This document shows, piece after piece, positions 19,683-28,878 of a DNA stretch of 30,937 nucleotides (position 1 is the first letter of the stretch; the number at the start of each line of letters is the position of its first letter). The position numbers and the translations under genes were made by a program. Source of the DNA: Chara braunii (Eukaryota; Streptophyta; Charophyceae; Charales; Characeae); assembly GCA_003427395.1 (NCBI GenBank), contig BFEA01000383.1:102229-133165 (forward strand). The letters run 5' to 3'. The notes beneath the pieces are model-generated. The model was not told the DNA's origin and did not search any database. It was given only the letters and a program-made list of their open reading frames with translations.

Positions 19683-19914
19683 TGAACAAGGACGCTGTAA
19701 CCTGCCGAGGGAGTTACTCGTGAGTGGTGACAATGAAGTTAGGAATAGAATCAGTTGAGGTGGAGAGAGCAGTTGAGGTGGAGAGAGTTTTTGAGAAAAG
19801 CTCCGAAGAGAATTATAGAGAGAGTTTTTGACACACTAATGAGGAGGGTTTTGTGCTGGTTCGTGAAGGCACTGAACGAGACGGTTTCAATTAAGCGTTG
19901 ATCTCGAGGGTGGA
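19683..19914 (+). other. PLE leader
   Basis: No coding signal before the ATG at 19915. It contains two GTTGAGGTGGAGAGAG direct repeats around 19754-19787 and two GAGAGAGTTTTTGA segments at ~19785 and 19820. Confidence 0.6.
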
Positions 19915-20866
19915 ATGGATCCGAACGGATCCGGGAACAACGACAATAACCAAGGATCGGGAGGACAGTGGAATGGGGGAGGACAAGGGTGGAATGGGGG
20001 GGGAGGGAATGGTGGACCGCCACCTGCCTGGGGGTTTAACGGCGGACCTAATGCTGGTGGGAACAGTTGGGGAGGTGGATGGAACTCGGGGCCACCTGGT
20101 GGGTGGAACAACTTTGGTGGAGGATTGAATAATAATGGCGGTGGTTGGAACTCTGGAGGAGGAAATGGTTGGGGAAACGGGGCACGACGACCTGTCAGAT
20201 GTTATAATTGCGTACAATTGAGCCACTATTCGCGTGATTGTCCTATGCCACGTCAAGGAGGAAACTTCTATCAAGGGGGGTTCTTTAAGACGGGAAATGG
20301 TTTGGAGCGGGGGGAAGTGGAGGAGGAGGAGTCGTTGCTAATGGAGGAAGTAATGGAATGAGAGGAGGAAGCCTGGGAGTTGAAGTTGACTCTGAGCCAG
20401 TAGTTAAGTTAAGTAAGAAGCTTGAGGAATCAGTAGGCGCTATGGCATCATTTTTTAAGTTATCCTTGGAAGAAAGGGCCCGAGCCGAAGCAGCACAGAA
20501 GGAGGAAGAAGAAAATAAGAAGAGAGTCGAGCGTGAGAAGGTGGAGAGGGAAGAAGCGAAGAGACTAGCCTTGGAGAAAAAGTCAGATGAGGATAAAAAG
20601 GAAGCAGATCGCGTCTGGGAAATTAGGAAGATGTTTGGCGAGCAACGAGTGTTTCTGAGGAAAGAGGTGAAAAAAACCGTTAACGAGAAAATTATCGATA
20701 TGGTGAAATCGGAGGGAAAGAAGGTGCTTAAAGAAGAAGAGTGGGAAGAATGGGAAGAGGGCGAGGAGCAGGAAGAGGATGAAGGAATTGGGGAGGAACT
20801 CGGTGGCAGACGAGGGAAGAGGGCGCCTCCTCAAAGGGGGAGGAGTGGAAACCAGCCCGCCAGCTG
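19915..20866 (+). pseudogene. Gag-like PLE protein: Gly-rich region, CCHC zinc knuckle, coiled coil (frameshifted)
   Basis: The ATG at 19915 opens a Gly/Asn/Trp-rich segment of ~95 residues, followed by CYNCVQLSHYSRDC, a CX2CX4HX4C zinc knuckle. A one-base frame change near 20298 moves the coding frame; the new frame keeps the Gly-rich character and then gives a ~150-residue Glu/Lys/Arg-rich stretch with strong coiled-coil character (KLEESVGAMASFFKLSLEER ... KKEEWEEWEEGEEQEED type). The frame changes again at ~20830. An RNA-binding, self-associating protein upstream of the RT resembles ORF1/Gag proteins of other retroelements. Such a protein is not the usual partner in Penelope elements, so its presence is notable. 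Function is inferred from composition and the zinc knuckle. Confidence 0.7.
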
Positions 20867-21174
20867 AAACGCCACCTAAGGCCACATGAGGGAGCTGCTT
20901 GCGGCAGCCGGCCTTCCCGCTATCCTCACCAGTTGAGCCTGAAAGGAGAGGTAGAGGACGACCGAAGAGGAAGGAAGCCACGTCGCTCATCATCGACCCA
21001 TGGAACGGGGCACCGTGTTCCACTGACTTTGGTGCCAAAACAGGTTTTAAGGTAGTTTTGATTAAGTTTATTGGGAGGAAAGTGTGCTCGGAGCTCAAGG
21101 AGATGTGTAAGAAGGAAGGGATCTATTGGAGAGGTAAGAAAGATGAGGCAGTCGAGGAACTCGTGGAGTTGTGA
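20830..21174 (+). pseudogene. AT-hook and SAP-like DNA-binding tail of the PLE Gag-like protein
   Basis: In frame 1 a Pro-rich linker (SPPAETPPKAT, then a TGA at ~20887) leads to RRGRGRPKRK, an AT-hook core. It is followed by IIDPWNGAPCSTDFGAKTG and VCSELKEMCKKEGIYWRGKKDEAVEELVEL, which fits the SAP fold pattern (ELKxxCKKxGI..GKKxxxVExL). Both motifs bind DNA in other proteins. It ends in a stop at 21172-21174, so the following GIY-YIG/RT was probably a separate frame or reached by recoding; decay makes this undecidable. Confidence 0.6.
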
Positions 21175-21235
21175 GTCGCCCAGAACATTTTTGAGACTCG
21201 GGTGCCAGTTTTAGGGGGCTGGGGACTTCATGTAA

Positions 21236-21780
21236 GTGAGCCCGCTGTTAGGGCCAAAGACAACGAAGTGGCCGACCCGGAAGAACGGGGAGGGGGAATT
21301 GAGTAATGAGTGTGTATGGGAGTACTTACGAGAGATTTATGCTATTAGGGATAGGTTGGGAACGGATAGAGGATCTAGAAGTATCCTCGATATTGTGGAA
21401 AGGCTCGGCCGACTTCTTTTGTTTCTATTGATCTTAAATGGGTGTGTTGAGCATGGCAGTAAATTTCGTGATCTTCTGACTGAGAACTTTGACCGTAATC
21501 CGTATGAATGGCTTGATTCAATCTCATGTGTGTATGTGCTAATTAGTCCATTCTGTATGAAATTTTATATTGGGAAGACTGAAAGAAGGCTGCAGGTGAG
21601 GTGGAGGGAACACTTAGCGAATGTGGATCAATCTGGTAGTAGTAATAAGTTGTACAAGTGGTTTTGAAATTTCGGTTGTAAAACGTATTTTGCGTTACCC
21701 TTGGTTTCTGCGGGGAAGGATGAACTTTTGAAGGAGAGGGTATGTGTATTGGAAGGTGGTCGCCTGCTTTGAATAGCACA
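21236..21780 (+). pseudogene. GIY-YIG endonuclease domain of the PLE
   Basis: Frame 2 contains CVYVLISPFCMKFYIGKTER, the VY...YIG two-strand signature, then RLQVRWREHLANV with the catalytic-type Arg and His. After a TGA at 21665 the same frame continues with CKTYFALPLVSAGKDELLKERVCVLEGG, the C-terminal part of the domain, including the Glu of the E-x-x-L/I-type position. The frame changes to frame 1 near 21755. In Penelope elements this nuclease nicks the target to prime reverse transcription. No ATG is clear in this frame; the upstream boundary is uncertain because the preceding Gag-like frame stops at 21174. Confidence 0.82.
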
Positions 21781-24126
21781 GAGAAATTTAAGTCGAAGAG
21801 GCGGGGAAAGAGGAAAGGCGCGAAAGTTAGAGGGAAAAGGAAGAAGAGTGGGGGTCAAAGGGTGGTGAGGTTTCGAACGAGGGATAGGGAGTTCTGTGAT
21901 TTGTGCTATTTGTTATCCGAAGGATATAGGGAGTTCGTTTCCTGTAAAGAGAATTTGTGGGTTGTTAAATGGTCTGTCACAAAGAGGAGGTTTGGTGAGT
22001 CCGTTCTGAGAACTAATGGGAAAACGAAGCTGTTGAAAGACTTTAAAACTGAATTGCAATTGGGAGGGGACTTTCGAGTGATCCGTGTGGTTGAAGGGAA
22101 GTTCGGGTTGACGGCGGATAAAAAGGTTTTTATTAGACTATTGTCTATCCCCTGGACGATTGAACGATTGTATGACCTCCCTCTGGAGAGTCTTGTTCGG
22201 TTATTTTAAACAGCTAGAATGTTCTCGAAGAAAGCAACTCGCAAAAAGGTGAAGGGCATTCTAGATGGGGTGCTTTCGAAGAAATTTGGAGTGAAAGTTA
22301 GAAGACGGATTGTTGTTGGGGTTACGTATAAGAAGGAGGTGTCTAAACGGGGGGTGAGGGAGTTAGTTAAGCAGCGTATTAGGGAGCAGCTTCCTGAGTG
22401 TGTAAGCAAGATCATCTGTAGTCGTTTGAAAACAGTATGGAAACGCAATAGGACTGTGGGCTCTCTACTACAAAACCATAGATCTGCAACGCAGAATATG
22501 GTAGGCGTCTGCCCTTGCGCAGATTCAGACCTTCTGAAATTGGAAGGGCATGCGACCTGTAAGTTCAGCTCAATTAGTGGTGCTCCGGTATCGTTGGTTA
22601 ACGCGAAGGATTGTGTTAGGAATAGTGGGGGAGACCTGGTTAAGAGCGTGACTAGGGAAATCAATGATGCAATGTTGATGTATGGATTGACTAAATGGGT
22701 TACATCGGACGAGGTGGCAGGTACGGTTGTGAGGGTGAATGGGGAAGGGGGCGCGAGTAATGGTATGGGTGATGTTGAGTTATGGAAAAAGCTGCTGGTT
22801 AACTTTGTCAGAGTTCCGTTGGATAAGAATCCTGGGGAGACCCTGGTCATGTGTCCTAAAGTATACGCCGAGGGTATGAAAGATATGTTTTGGGGCAAAG
22901 GAAGCTTTGAGGCTGTAGCAGAAGACGGATGTGGGGTTCTTGCGAACTGTAAAGATTAGTATTTGGCTCACAGTTTTGAGCGATTGGGTAGGTGGGAGAG
23001 GAAAGGGAGTCTGGGGAGGGCTTACATAGTGCCCAAACATACGGACACTAGTAAGTTCCGCCCCATTACTCCCTCCTTCAGTGAGCCTGCAAAACAAGCA
23101 AGTAGAAGAGTTGCTAGAGCTCTGAATGGGATGATTCTGCTGCTACCTCCGGCTGGGCACTTTAATCTTCGATCGGTGGGGGATCTGAAAGGAAGGTTGG
23201 ATAAGATTTCGAAATGGGCACAGAGAAAGGGGGCAAACGGGTGCACTAGAGGTCTCTCGTTTGACATTAAGGAGATGTTGAATGAGCTCCCTCACTCGTC
23301 GATCATTGAAGCCGTTGAATGGTTGATAGAGGTAATGAGGAAAAAGAGAAGGAGGGGTGTTTTTGTTAAGAAGAGGGGGAAAGGGGTGTCTTTCGCTAGT
23401 CAAAGAGGGGAGGATTGGTTGTTTGTTTCCTTGGAGCAGATTGTGGACTTCGTCAAATTCGAGCTCAATAATATGTATCTTGTGGCCGCAAATAGAATCC
23501 TTAGACAGACCATGGGGGTGCCGATGGGTAAGAGTAGCAGCCCGCCACTGGCCTGTTTGCTGTGTATATTGAACGAAGTCAACTTTCTTGTTTCTTTGGG
23601 AAGGGATAGGGGCTTGGTTCAAGGTGTGAGGCTGGTCGATGACCTATCTGTGTTTGTATGGGAAAGCAACTCGAGGACGGGAAGACTGCGGGCGAAGGGA
23701 GTGATGGACAGGCTGGGGGGAATCTATGACAGTAATCTGGAGCTAAAAAGGACCGATTTGGGGAATGGCACTTGAATATTTTTGGGGTGTGAACTGAAAG
23801 TGTGCCAGTCTCCGAATTAGGTCGTGATCCGGTATAAAGGAAAGAACGAGGAGAATATTTGGTCCGAGAACTTTTCGTACATATCCATGCAGAGTCACGG
23901 GTCGTACGCTGATAAAAAACAGAAGAAAGCAGTTATTAACAGTGCCTTTGCTAGGATTCGAGCCTGTACGACCACGGTGGAATTGGCTGAGATGCCTTTG
24001 TTGACACTCGGAAGAGAACTGCGGCTTCTGCGATATCCGGGGGACTTCTTTTCTGGTACTTTGGAAAAATTCATCGATAGGAAGGCTCCTGACTGGGAAA
24101 CGGTACCGGAACTTAGTTTAGGTTAA
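21756..24126 (+). pseudogene. Reverse transcriptase of the PLE (single frame, four stops)
   Basis: Frame 1 runs from a basic linker (KSKRRGKRKGAKVRGKRKK) through a Cys/His-containing segment (CPCADSDLLKLEGHATC, ~22515-22560) and a fingers motif (VPLDKNPGETLVMCPKVYAE). RT motifs follow: AYIVPKHTDTSKFRPI, LSFDIKEMLNELPHSSII (motif A Asp), MGVPMGKSSSPPLACLLC (motif B), VRLVDDLSVFVW (motif C, VDD), LELKRTD and IFLGCELKV. Only four stops interrupt it, at about 22207, 22957, 23773 and 23818; the one at 23773 replaces the Trp expected before IFLGCEL. The LDKNPG-type fingers motif and the VDD centre support a Penelope-type RT. No telomerase-specific domain was recognised. Confidence 0.85.
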
Positions 24127-24350
24127 TTTAGTGCGGACGGCAACCGATAAAAAGGTTGACCGCCGCCTGTTTTCCAAGGAGGTGTCGTCCCCCTGATGAC
24201 GTCGGTCCTAGCGCCGACAGAAACGTACATAGGGGAGAAGCCAGTATCGTCAACATCGAGGTAGTGGAATGTGCACGCGTTTTTGGTGCGGCTATGGAAG
24301 GGATGTTGATGACAGAGGGATGTAATTTTTTCAATTTTAACTATTCCTAT
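24127..24350 (+). other. PLE 3' untranslated region
   Basis: Holds the candidate hammerhead ribozyme (24188-24236). The rest has no recognised motif. Overlapping minus-strand ORFs here are shadows. Confidence 0.6.
24188..24236 (+). ncRNA. Candidate hammerhead ribozyme (type I-like) of the PLE
   Basis: The conserved core CTGATGA (24193-24199) and GAAA (24220-24223) are both present. Stem I is TCCCC (24188-24192) with GGGGA (24232-24236). Stem II is GTCGG (24201-24205) with CCGAC (24214-24218) around an 8-base loop. Stem III is minimal (ACGTACAT, 24223-24230), with T24230 as U16.1 and A24231 as the cleavage-site base, so cleavage would fall between 24231 and 24232. Two deviations, C24200 opposite A24219 and A24229, would each be explained by a CpG-to-CpA change. 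Hammerheads with a short stem III are known from Penelope-like elements. Confidence 0.6.
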
Positions 24351-24460
24351 GTTTCGGTTCTCTTTGGTTTTTGCAAAGATCTCGTGTATCTGTGTGCTTT
24401 GCATACGATGTTGAACGTTTCTTGGCTGCAGCAACGCTGTTGCGCTTGCTCTCCTGTTCC
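24351..24460 (+). repeat. 3' direct terminal repeat of the PLE
   Basis: The second copy of the 19570-19682 sequence; it ends exactly where the 15-bp target duplication (24461-24475) starts. Confidence 0.85.
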
Positions 24461-24475
24461 AACTTATATTCGTAT
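24461..24475. repeat. Target-site duplication, right copy
   Basis: Identical to 19555-19569. On the minus strand it encodes the residues between the motif-B part and the motif-C part of the interrupted RT. Confidence 0.88.
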
Positions 24476-24730
24476 TTGAAGAAGTAAATGTTACACCATA
24501 CTGGTGAGCAGCTGACGCCCATGGGGATGTCGAGTGTCTATTTCCAAATTTTGTTGTCGAGCCAAGTGTATGCATTGGTAATAAGCCACATGTTGATTGT
24601 ATTAACGACAGTGTCATCTAGGGATAGGTAGCCATTGGGTGGGTTTTTATACCAGTCACAGGTGGGGGTTAGTTGGTCACAGGTAGGGATTATCTTATGC
24701 ACCGACGCCACATAATATTCTATATTTATT
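24461..24730 (-). pseudogene. Motif-B part of the interrupted Penelope-type RT
   Basis: The minus strand reads NPPNGYLSLDDTVVNTINMW, a WLDNKIWK-stop-TL segment, then IPMGVSCSPVWCNIYFFKYEY. PMGxxxSPxxxNIYFxxYE is RT motif B. The TAG before TLDIPMG sits at the Gln usual in this position (CAG to TAG). The frame continues into the duplicated target site and, once the plus-strand PLE is skipped, into the fragment at 18945-19554. It is recognisable up to about 24720; stops follow beyond. Motif A and upstream domains are not found. Confidence 0.75.
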
Positions 24731-25034
24731 TACTACATATTTATTATTAATTTTTAATTGCATATTTTTTTATTTTTTATTTCAATTCTTTTTTTGTGTT
24801 TGTTTTTTTAGTAAGTACTGCGTAGGATTATCTGGAGGTCACGTCGGAATGGTAGAGTAGAGTAACTACTCGCATGATCTTAGAGTGGTATCTCGTCATG
24901 GCGGTATACTATTGTGAACCGTGTTTGCTAGTTATCAGGTCACGTCATTATTGGGTTTGCTTTGTATGTAGAGCAAATATGACTAAGATCGTAGTAGCAG
25001 TACAGCAGTAGGTAATCAAAGTTACCCGAATTCT
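24731..25034. other. AT-rich unassigned DNA
   Basis: Begins with TTTATTT-rich sequence and carries no recognised motif. Confidence 0.5.
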
Positions 25035-25232
25035 ATGTGCTACGATCCTAATTACGACGTATCACTTTTTGAAAGGAGTTTACATTTGATTTCTGACTAT
25101 ATCAATCCTAAATTGTTACATACTCGTCACTATTACGCAGGTGCTTATTTGTCGCGGACAACTTGGATAATCCATGGGGATGAGATTCCGAGGAAAATAT
25201 ATGTTAGCATCTTGGGAGGGGAAGCAGATTAG
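25035..25232 (+). CDS. Orphan ORF of 65 codons, unknown
   Basis: ATG-initiated, unbiased composition (MCYDPNYDVSLFERSLHLIS...). I recognise no family. It contains several aromatic residues and no signal peptide or membrane segment. The next ORF, 68 bases on, starts with ATG in a different frame; the two could be parts of one decayed or intron-containing gene. Unbiased composition is the only support; chance is a real alternative in AT-balanced DNA. Confidence 0.25.
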   Translation: MCYDPNYDVSLFERSLHLISDYINPKLLHTRHYYAGAYLSRTTWIIHGDEIPRKIYVSILGGEAD

Positions 25233-25299
25233 TACCGGTGGGTAACTCGTTGATACAATAAAACCTGGTAAACCAACACCGCCTTAAGTTTTATATCCC

Positions 25300-25542
25300 A
25301 TGGAGGTATTAACTTTCCGGAATTGCGGTATGGTTGATTTTTGGCCTGTACAGCCAGAAGATGCAATTGGAAACATAGTTAGCATGAACAGGGCGTATAA
25401 ATTTTCATACAAAGAATTCGACTACCGAGGCATTGAAATACCCTGTGGTCAGAGAATAGCAGTAATGTTGTGTCCTAGCCTGTACAGTCTTGGAGATAGA
25501 AAAGAAATTAACATTGGAGAAAACACCGCGAAGTTTTCATAA
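25300..25542 (+). CDS. Orphan ORF of 80 codons, unknown
   Basis: ATG-initiated, ordinary amino-acid composition (MEVLTFRNCGMVDFWPVQPE...AKFS), ending in TAA at 25540. The stretch NRAYKFSYKEFDYRGIEIPCGQ looks like structured beta-strand protein, but I can name no family. It lies in a region whose base composition differs from the surrounding repeats, next to the ORF at 25035. Confidence 0.3.
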   Translation: MEVLTFRNCGMVDFWPVQPEDAIGNIVSMNRAYKFSYKEFDYRGIEIPCGQRIAVMLCPSLYSLGDRKEINIGENTAKFS

Positions 25543-27165
25543 GGAAACACGTAGAAGGAATTTGACTATCCAAGCCACGAAAGTACTATGTGTTCAGTAT
25601 GTTCAAAAACAAGGAAATTTTGAAGCTTATCGATCTTCCATTATTGATCCGTAAATTTGATTTTTTAGGTATAATCTAGATAGTGTTCAAGGTGTTATAG
25701 GTGTTTTGCATGACATGTTCGGGTAATTTTTTACCGAGTGCGCGCGTTTTTAGCAAGTGGTCTTGTAGGTGATGTAGATAAAAAACGGGGAATATAGTAC
25801 GTTTGTATCTTGTGTTTGTGTATTTCGGAGATTATCAATACGTTTTAGATATTTATTGTAGATCTATGTAGCAGGCTACGTTAATTGTCCATAGTCCATC
25901 ATTCAGTTTTTTTATGAGGACGAAGAGGGTTGAGCAATACAATTCGTATATTACCTGTTTTAGGTTTTACCGATCTAGAGAGAACAAGTAGGACAAAAAT
26001 AAGTAAAAAATAAAACATAGAAAATAATAAATAATAAATGATAAGGGTCTCCATTAGTACATCGGTAACATCGTCCTCGTATGATGTGCATACATTAGTA
26101 CATCGGATGATTAATAAGTGACTAGTTATGGAGTCATATGTTTATAAGTACTGGTCTAGTTCTATTTACCTAGTATAGTCGTATGAGTCGGGTATAGTCG
26201 TGTATGCAGTAGATCGATAAGTAGGGTGTCGGTTTAGCCACCTGAGATTGATTGCTCGGAAGCAGCACTTCCTAGCATGGTTGATCAGTCGATTAGACCT
26301 TACTAGTTTCGGGAATGGGTTTGCCTGGTCAATCGAACATATATGATTGGATCAAGTTAGGGGTTACGTCCGTGTGGGAGGTGAGCGCAGAGATACGTGT
26401 AAGAAACCGCTAATGTTTAAGTCCTCAAGGTCACGACAAAGAAAATGGGAAAAAAAGGAAGTAAAAAGGACCACAGGCAGTTTTAACTGCTTTTTGTTTT
26501 CTTTTAAAAAAAAATAGTATGGTGGTCTTTCGTTTGAACGAAACATAGTCTATGTCATTTTAATCATGAGCGGAAAACAAAAATTCATTCAGATGCAAAG
26601 GGTTTATCACAGTATATGGTGGGTATGAAGCAGAGAGCTAGAGCATGTGTTATAGGGAGGGAATGGGGTAGAGATTTACTAAGGGATAGAGATAGCGGGA
26701 GTATATTTGTTTACTGTGGTTACTCATGTGGGACGGTGTAATCATAGTGTAGGGAGTATTGTTTGGGGTGTAGGGGGTATTGTTCGGGATTGATGGGTAA
26801 GTGCGTTGTGTATTCGTAGCTGTTAGAAAGGTTGCGATCATGTGGCGTAGTGGCTAGCAGCATCATAATATGGGATTTGGGAGTAAGCGTGTATATTAGC
26901 AATGTGATTGTAAAGAGATAGCGTGTATACCAGCCGTAGCGGGGTGGGGAGGAGGGGTGGAAGGAGTGAAGGGAGTTTTGGGAGTTGATGAACTAATGTG
27001 AGATGATGCATAGTGTGCCGCAGATGTTAATGCAGCTGCTAAAAGGACATGCTTATGCAGAACCATGTTTTATCACACAGAAGTGTAGCAGCATTGCTAT
27101 TGGGAATCTGCAAGTGAGCGTGCATGGCAGCATTGTGATTAACGACGGTTGCGTGCATAGCAGTT
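25543..27165. other. Unassigned DNA with short local repeats
   Basis: CATTAGTACATCGG occurs at ~26053 and ~26093, GTATAGTCGT occurs twice around 26175-26200, and GGGTGTA-type motifs recur near 26740-26790. No coding or element signature is recognised. Confidence 0.5.
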
Positions 27166-27168
27166 GTA

Positions 27169-27203
27169 GGGGGAAGGGGGAGGGGGGAGGGGGGGGAGGA
27201 GGG
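27169..27203 (+). repeat. G-run cluster with G-quadruplex potential
   Basis: Five or more runs of 3-8 G separated by one or two A lie on the plus strand. It meets the usual G3+ four-run pattern. Confidence 0.85.
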
Positions 27204-28704
27204 TTTTTTTAAGTTCAAGCCGATCATCCTGCACAAGAGTTAGTACGTGGGGGGAGATAAGTGAGGACATTGACGTGGTCTTGCGAGCTGGGGATTCGAC
27301 CCCATGCTTGGTAATTGGATCCATGATCCGGGAATGTGTGTAGGGGGTGTGTGTATAAAACACGACCATCGGATTCCCATTTAGAATGGAACTAGACACT
27401 GTCGTTACGTTCAATGTTAGGCAGGGGGGGAAGGGGAGTAGTTAGGTATAGGATACATCAACGCACAGATTAGATAAGGAGCATGTTAGCAAAGTTAGAG
27501 TTAGTAGGTTAGCAGTGGTTAGGAATGGGTATGAGGACGCAGCCGTTGGGGGGGTGCACGGCCTTAAGCGTGCTTTTCGTCGCCTAGCACCCATAGCAGC
27601 TCATCAGAGGGATTAGTCGTTAGGCTCCTGTCAGCATAGGGGTGTGGGGAAGGTAATTAAAGGTTTGTAAGAGGCACAGGCAGTTAGCGGTTCGGACGCA
27701 AAGGATCCATACCTGAGGGGTCAAGCTGGTGAAGCAGTCATATCATTCGCCTCCATAGCTGAGTCCGACGATGGCAGGCGAGAGATCACGCGCTATGTTG
27801 CACGAAGCGCTATGATCAGGCGCTACGTTGCACAAAGCGCAATGTAAGAGGCACAATATTGCGCCTTACCAGTCAGGGAGACGAGTTCATCTTGCCTGGT
27901 TGCATGTGTGTGCAAAGCGTCTGTAGTGCGTGTTGCACAAGCTCGTTTGCATACACCATAGCAGGTGGGCGAGCTCCGGAAGAAGGTGGTATAGGGTTGT
28001 GGAGGGATATAAATAGTATGGATCAGTTGCTGGGTCAGGGGAGGGGGACGTAGGGTGGGCTTTGGAATTAGGGAGGGGTTGTGTGCATTGTAGTGGGATA
28101 TGCATCGTGCCATGGAGCAGACGATGGTCAGGAAGGAGGTGGTAGAGGGGATCGAAGGGGGTTCTTTGGCGGGGGTTTATGGGATTGGCGCTCTAGGTAG
28201 CGTAGTAGTATTGTGCCAGGGGTTAGCGTTGTGCGGGGGGGTACATATGCAGTTGTCGTCGTGGAGTGCAATGTATGTTATGCTTCTCCGTAGATTCCAA
28301 TTTTTTGTCTTTGTTTTGTTTTGACCGTAGTGTCGTATTGTGTTTTTCGCTATGGTGGTATTCGGGTCGTAGTGTCAGCGATAATTTGTCATGGGTTGGT
28401 GGTGGCGTTTCGTCTGAGTGTCGTATGTGGTTCATTACGTTTCTCTATTGTCGTTACCAATGGTGTTGTTTTCATTTTTGGCCAGGTACAACGTTTTCGT
28501 GTTTGTCTTTTGTAATTTTTTTTTTAATTTTATTTTTTAATTTTTGAAGGAAGTAGAGTTTTTCATGTTGTGTGCGTGAGTATAAGATTGTCTTCTTGGT
28601 TCATTATCATATTGTGAGTCCCATAACCGAGGGGGTATGCGAGAGAGGGTCTTTATTTTCAGGTTTGTGTTTATCACGGGTGGTATGTGCTGTTTGTCCC
28701 TCTG
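27204..28704. other. Unassigned G-rich DNA
   Basis: A 21-bp unit (GCGCTATGTTGCACGAAGCGC) occurs twice with a 30-bp period at 27790-27810 and 27820-27840. GGGATTCGACCCC at ~27291 resembles a pol III box B, but no credible box A or tRNA fold accompanies it. No gene is recognised. Confidence 0.5.
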
Positions 28705-28878
28705 TAAGTGATATAACGTCGTTGTTGGTTTCTGTGTGTGTGCTAAGCGTGGGTAGGTTATACTTCTAATTTAATTTTAATTTTTTGTATTTATTACTTT
28801 TGTTTATTTTTGGGAGAGTAATCAATTCTAAAAATTTGAGGAGGTATTTATGTATTTACGGTTTTATATTATTTTTCT

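Larger units (their letters stand above)
19570..24460 (+). mobile_element. 4.9-kb Penelope-like retroelement with N-terminal GIY-YIG
   Basis: The element is bounded by the 15-bp duplication and carries direct terminal repeats of ~110 bp (19570-19682 and 24351-24460). Inside, in order: Gly-rich zinc-knuckle/coiled-coil/SAP protein, GIY-YIG endonuclease, RT, and a candidate hammerhead ribozyme in the 3' untranslated part. Short partial direct repeats and hammerhead ribozymes are features of Penelope-like elements. GIY-YIG located before the RT is the arrangement described for the Naiad/Chlamys branch. The element is decayed, with at least three frameshifts and several stops, mostly single. The assignment to Naiad/Chlamys is by domain order, not by phylogeny. 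Confidence 0.8.

Noticed and set aside
22206-22898. 230-codon minus-strand ORF
   Set aside because: It lies opposite the PLE reverse transcriptase, whose motifs are all on the plus strand; no domain on the minus strand.
22207-23820. Programmed stop-codon readthrough in the PLE reverse transcriptase
   Set aside because: The four stops use all three stop codons and one replaces a conserved Trp; simple decay explains them better.
24123-24617. 164-codon minus-strand ORF over the PLE 3' end
   Set aside because: It is a shadow frame; the real minus-strand RT signal is in another frame and only right of 24461.
27285-27305. Possible tRNA gene (GGGATTCGACCCC box B)
   Set aside because: No box A or cloverleaf could be built upstream.
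27561-27612. Second hammerhead-like core (CTGATGAG...CGAAA) on the minus strand
   Set aside because: Stem II has a mismatch and wobbles, the required U next to the cleavage site is missing, and no stem I partner exists; it fits chance.
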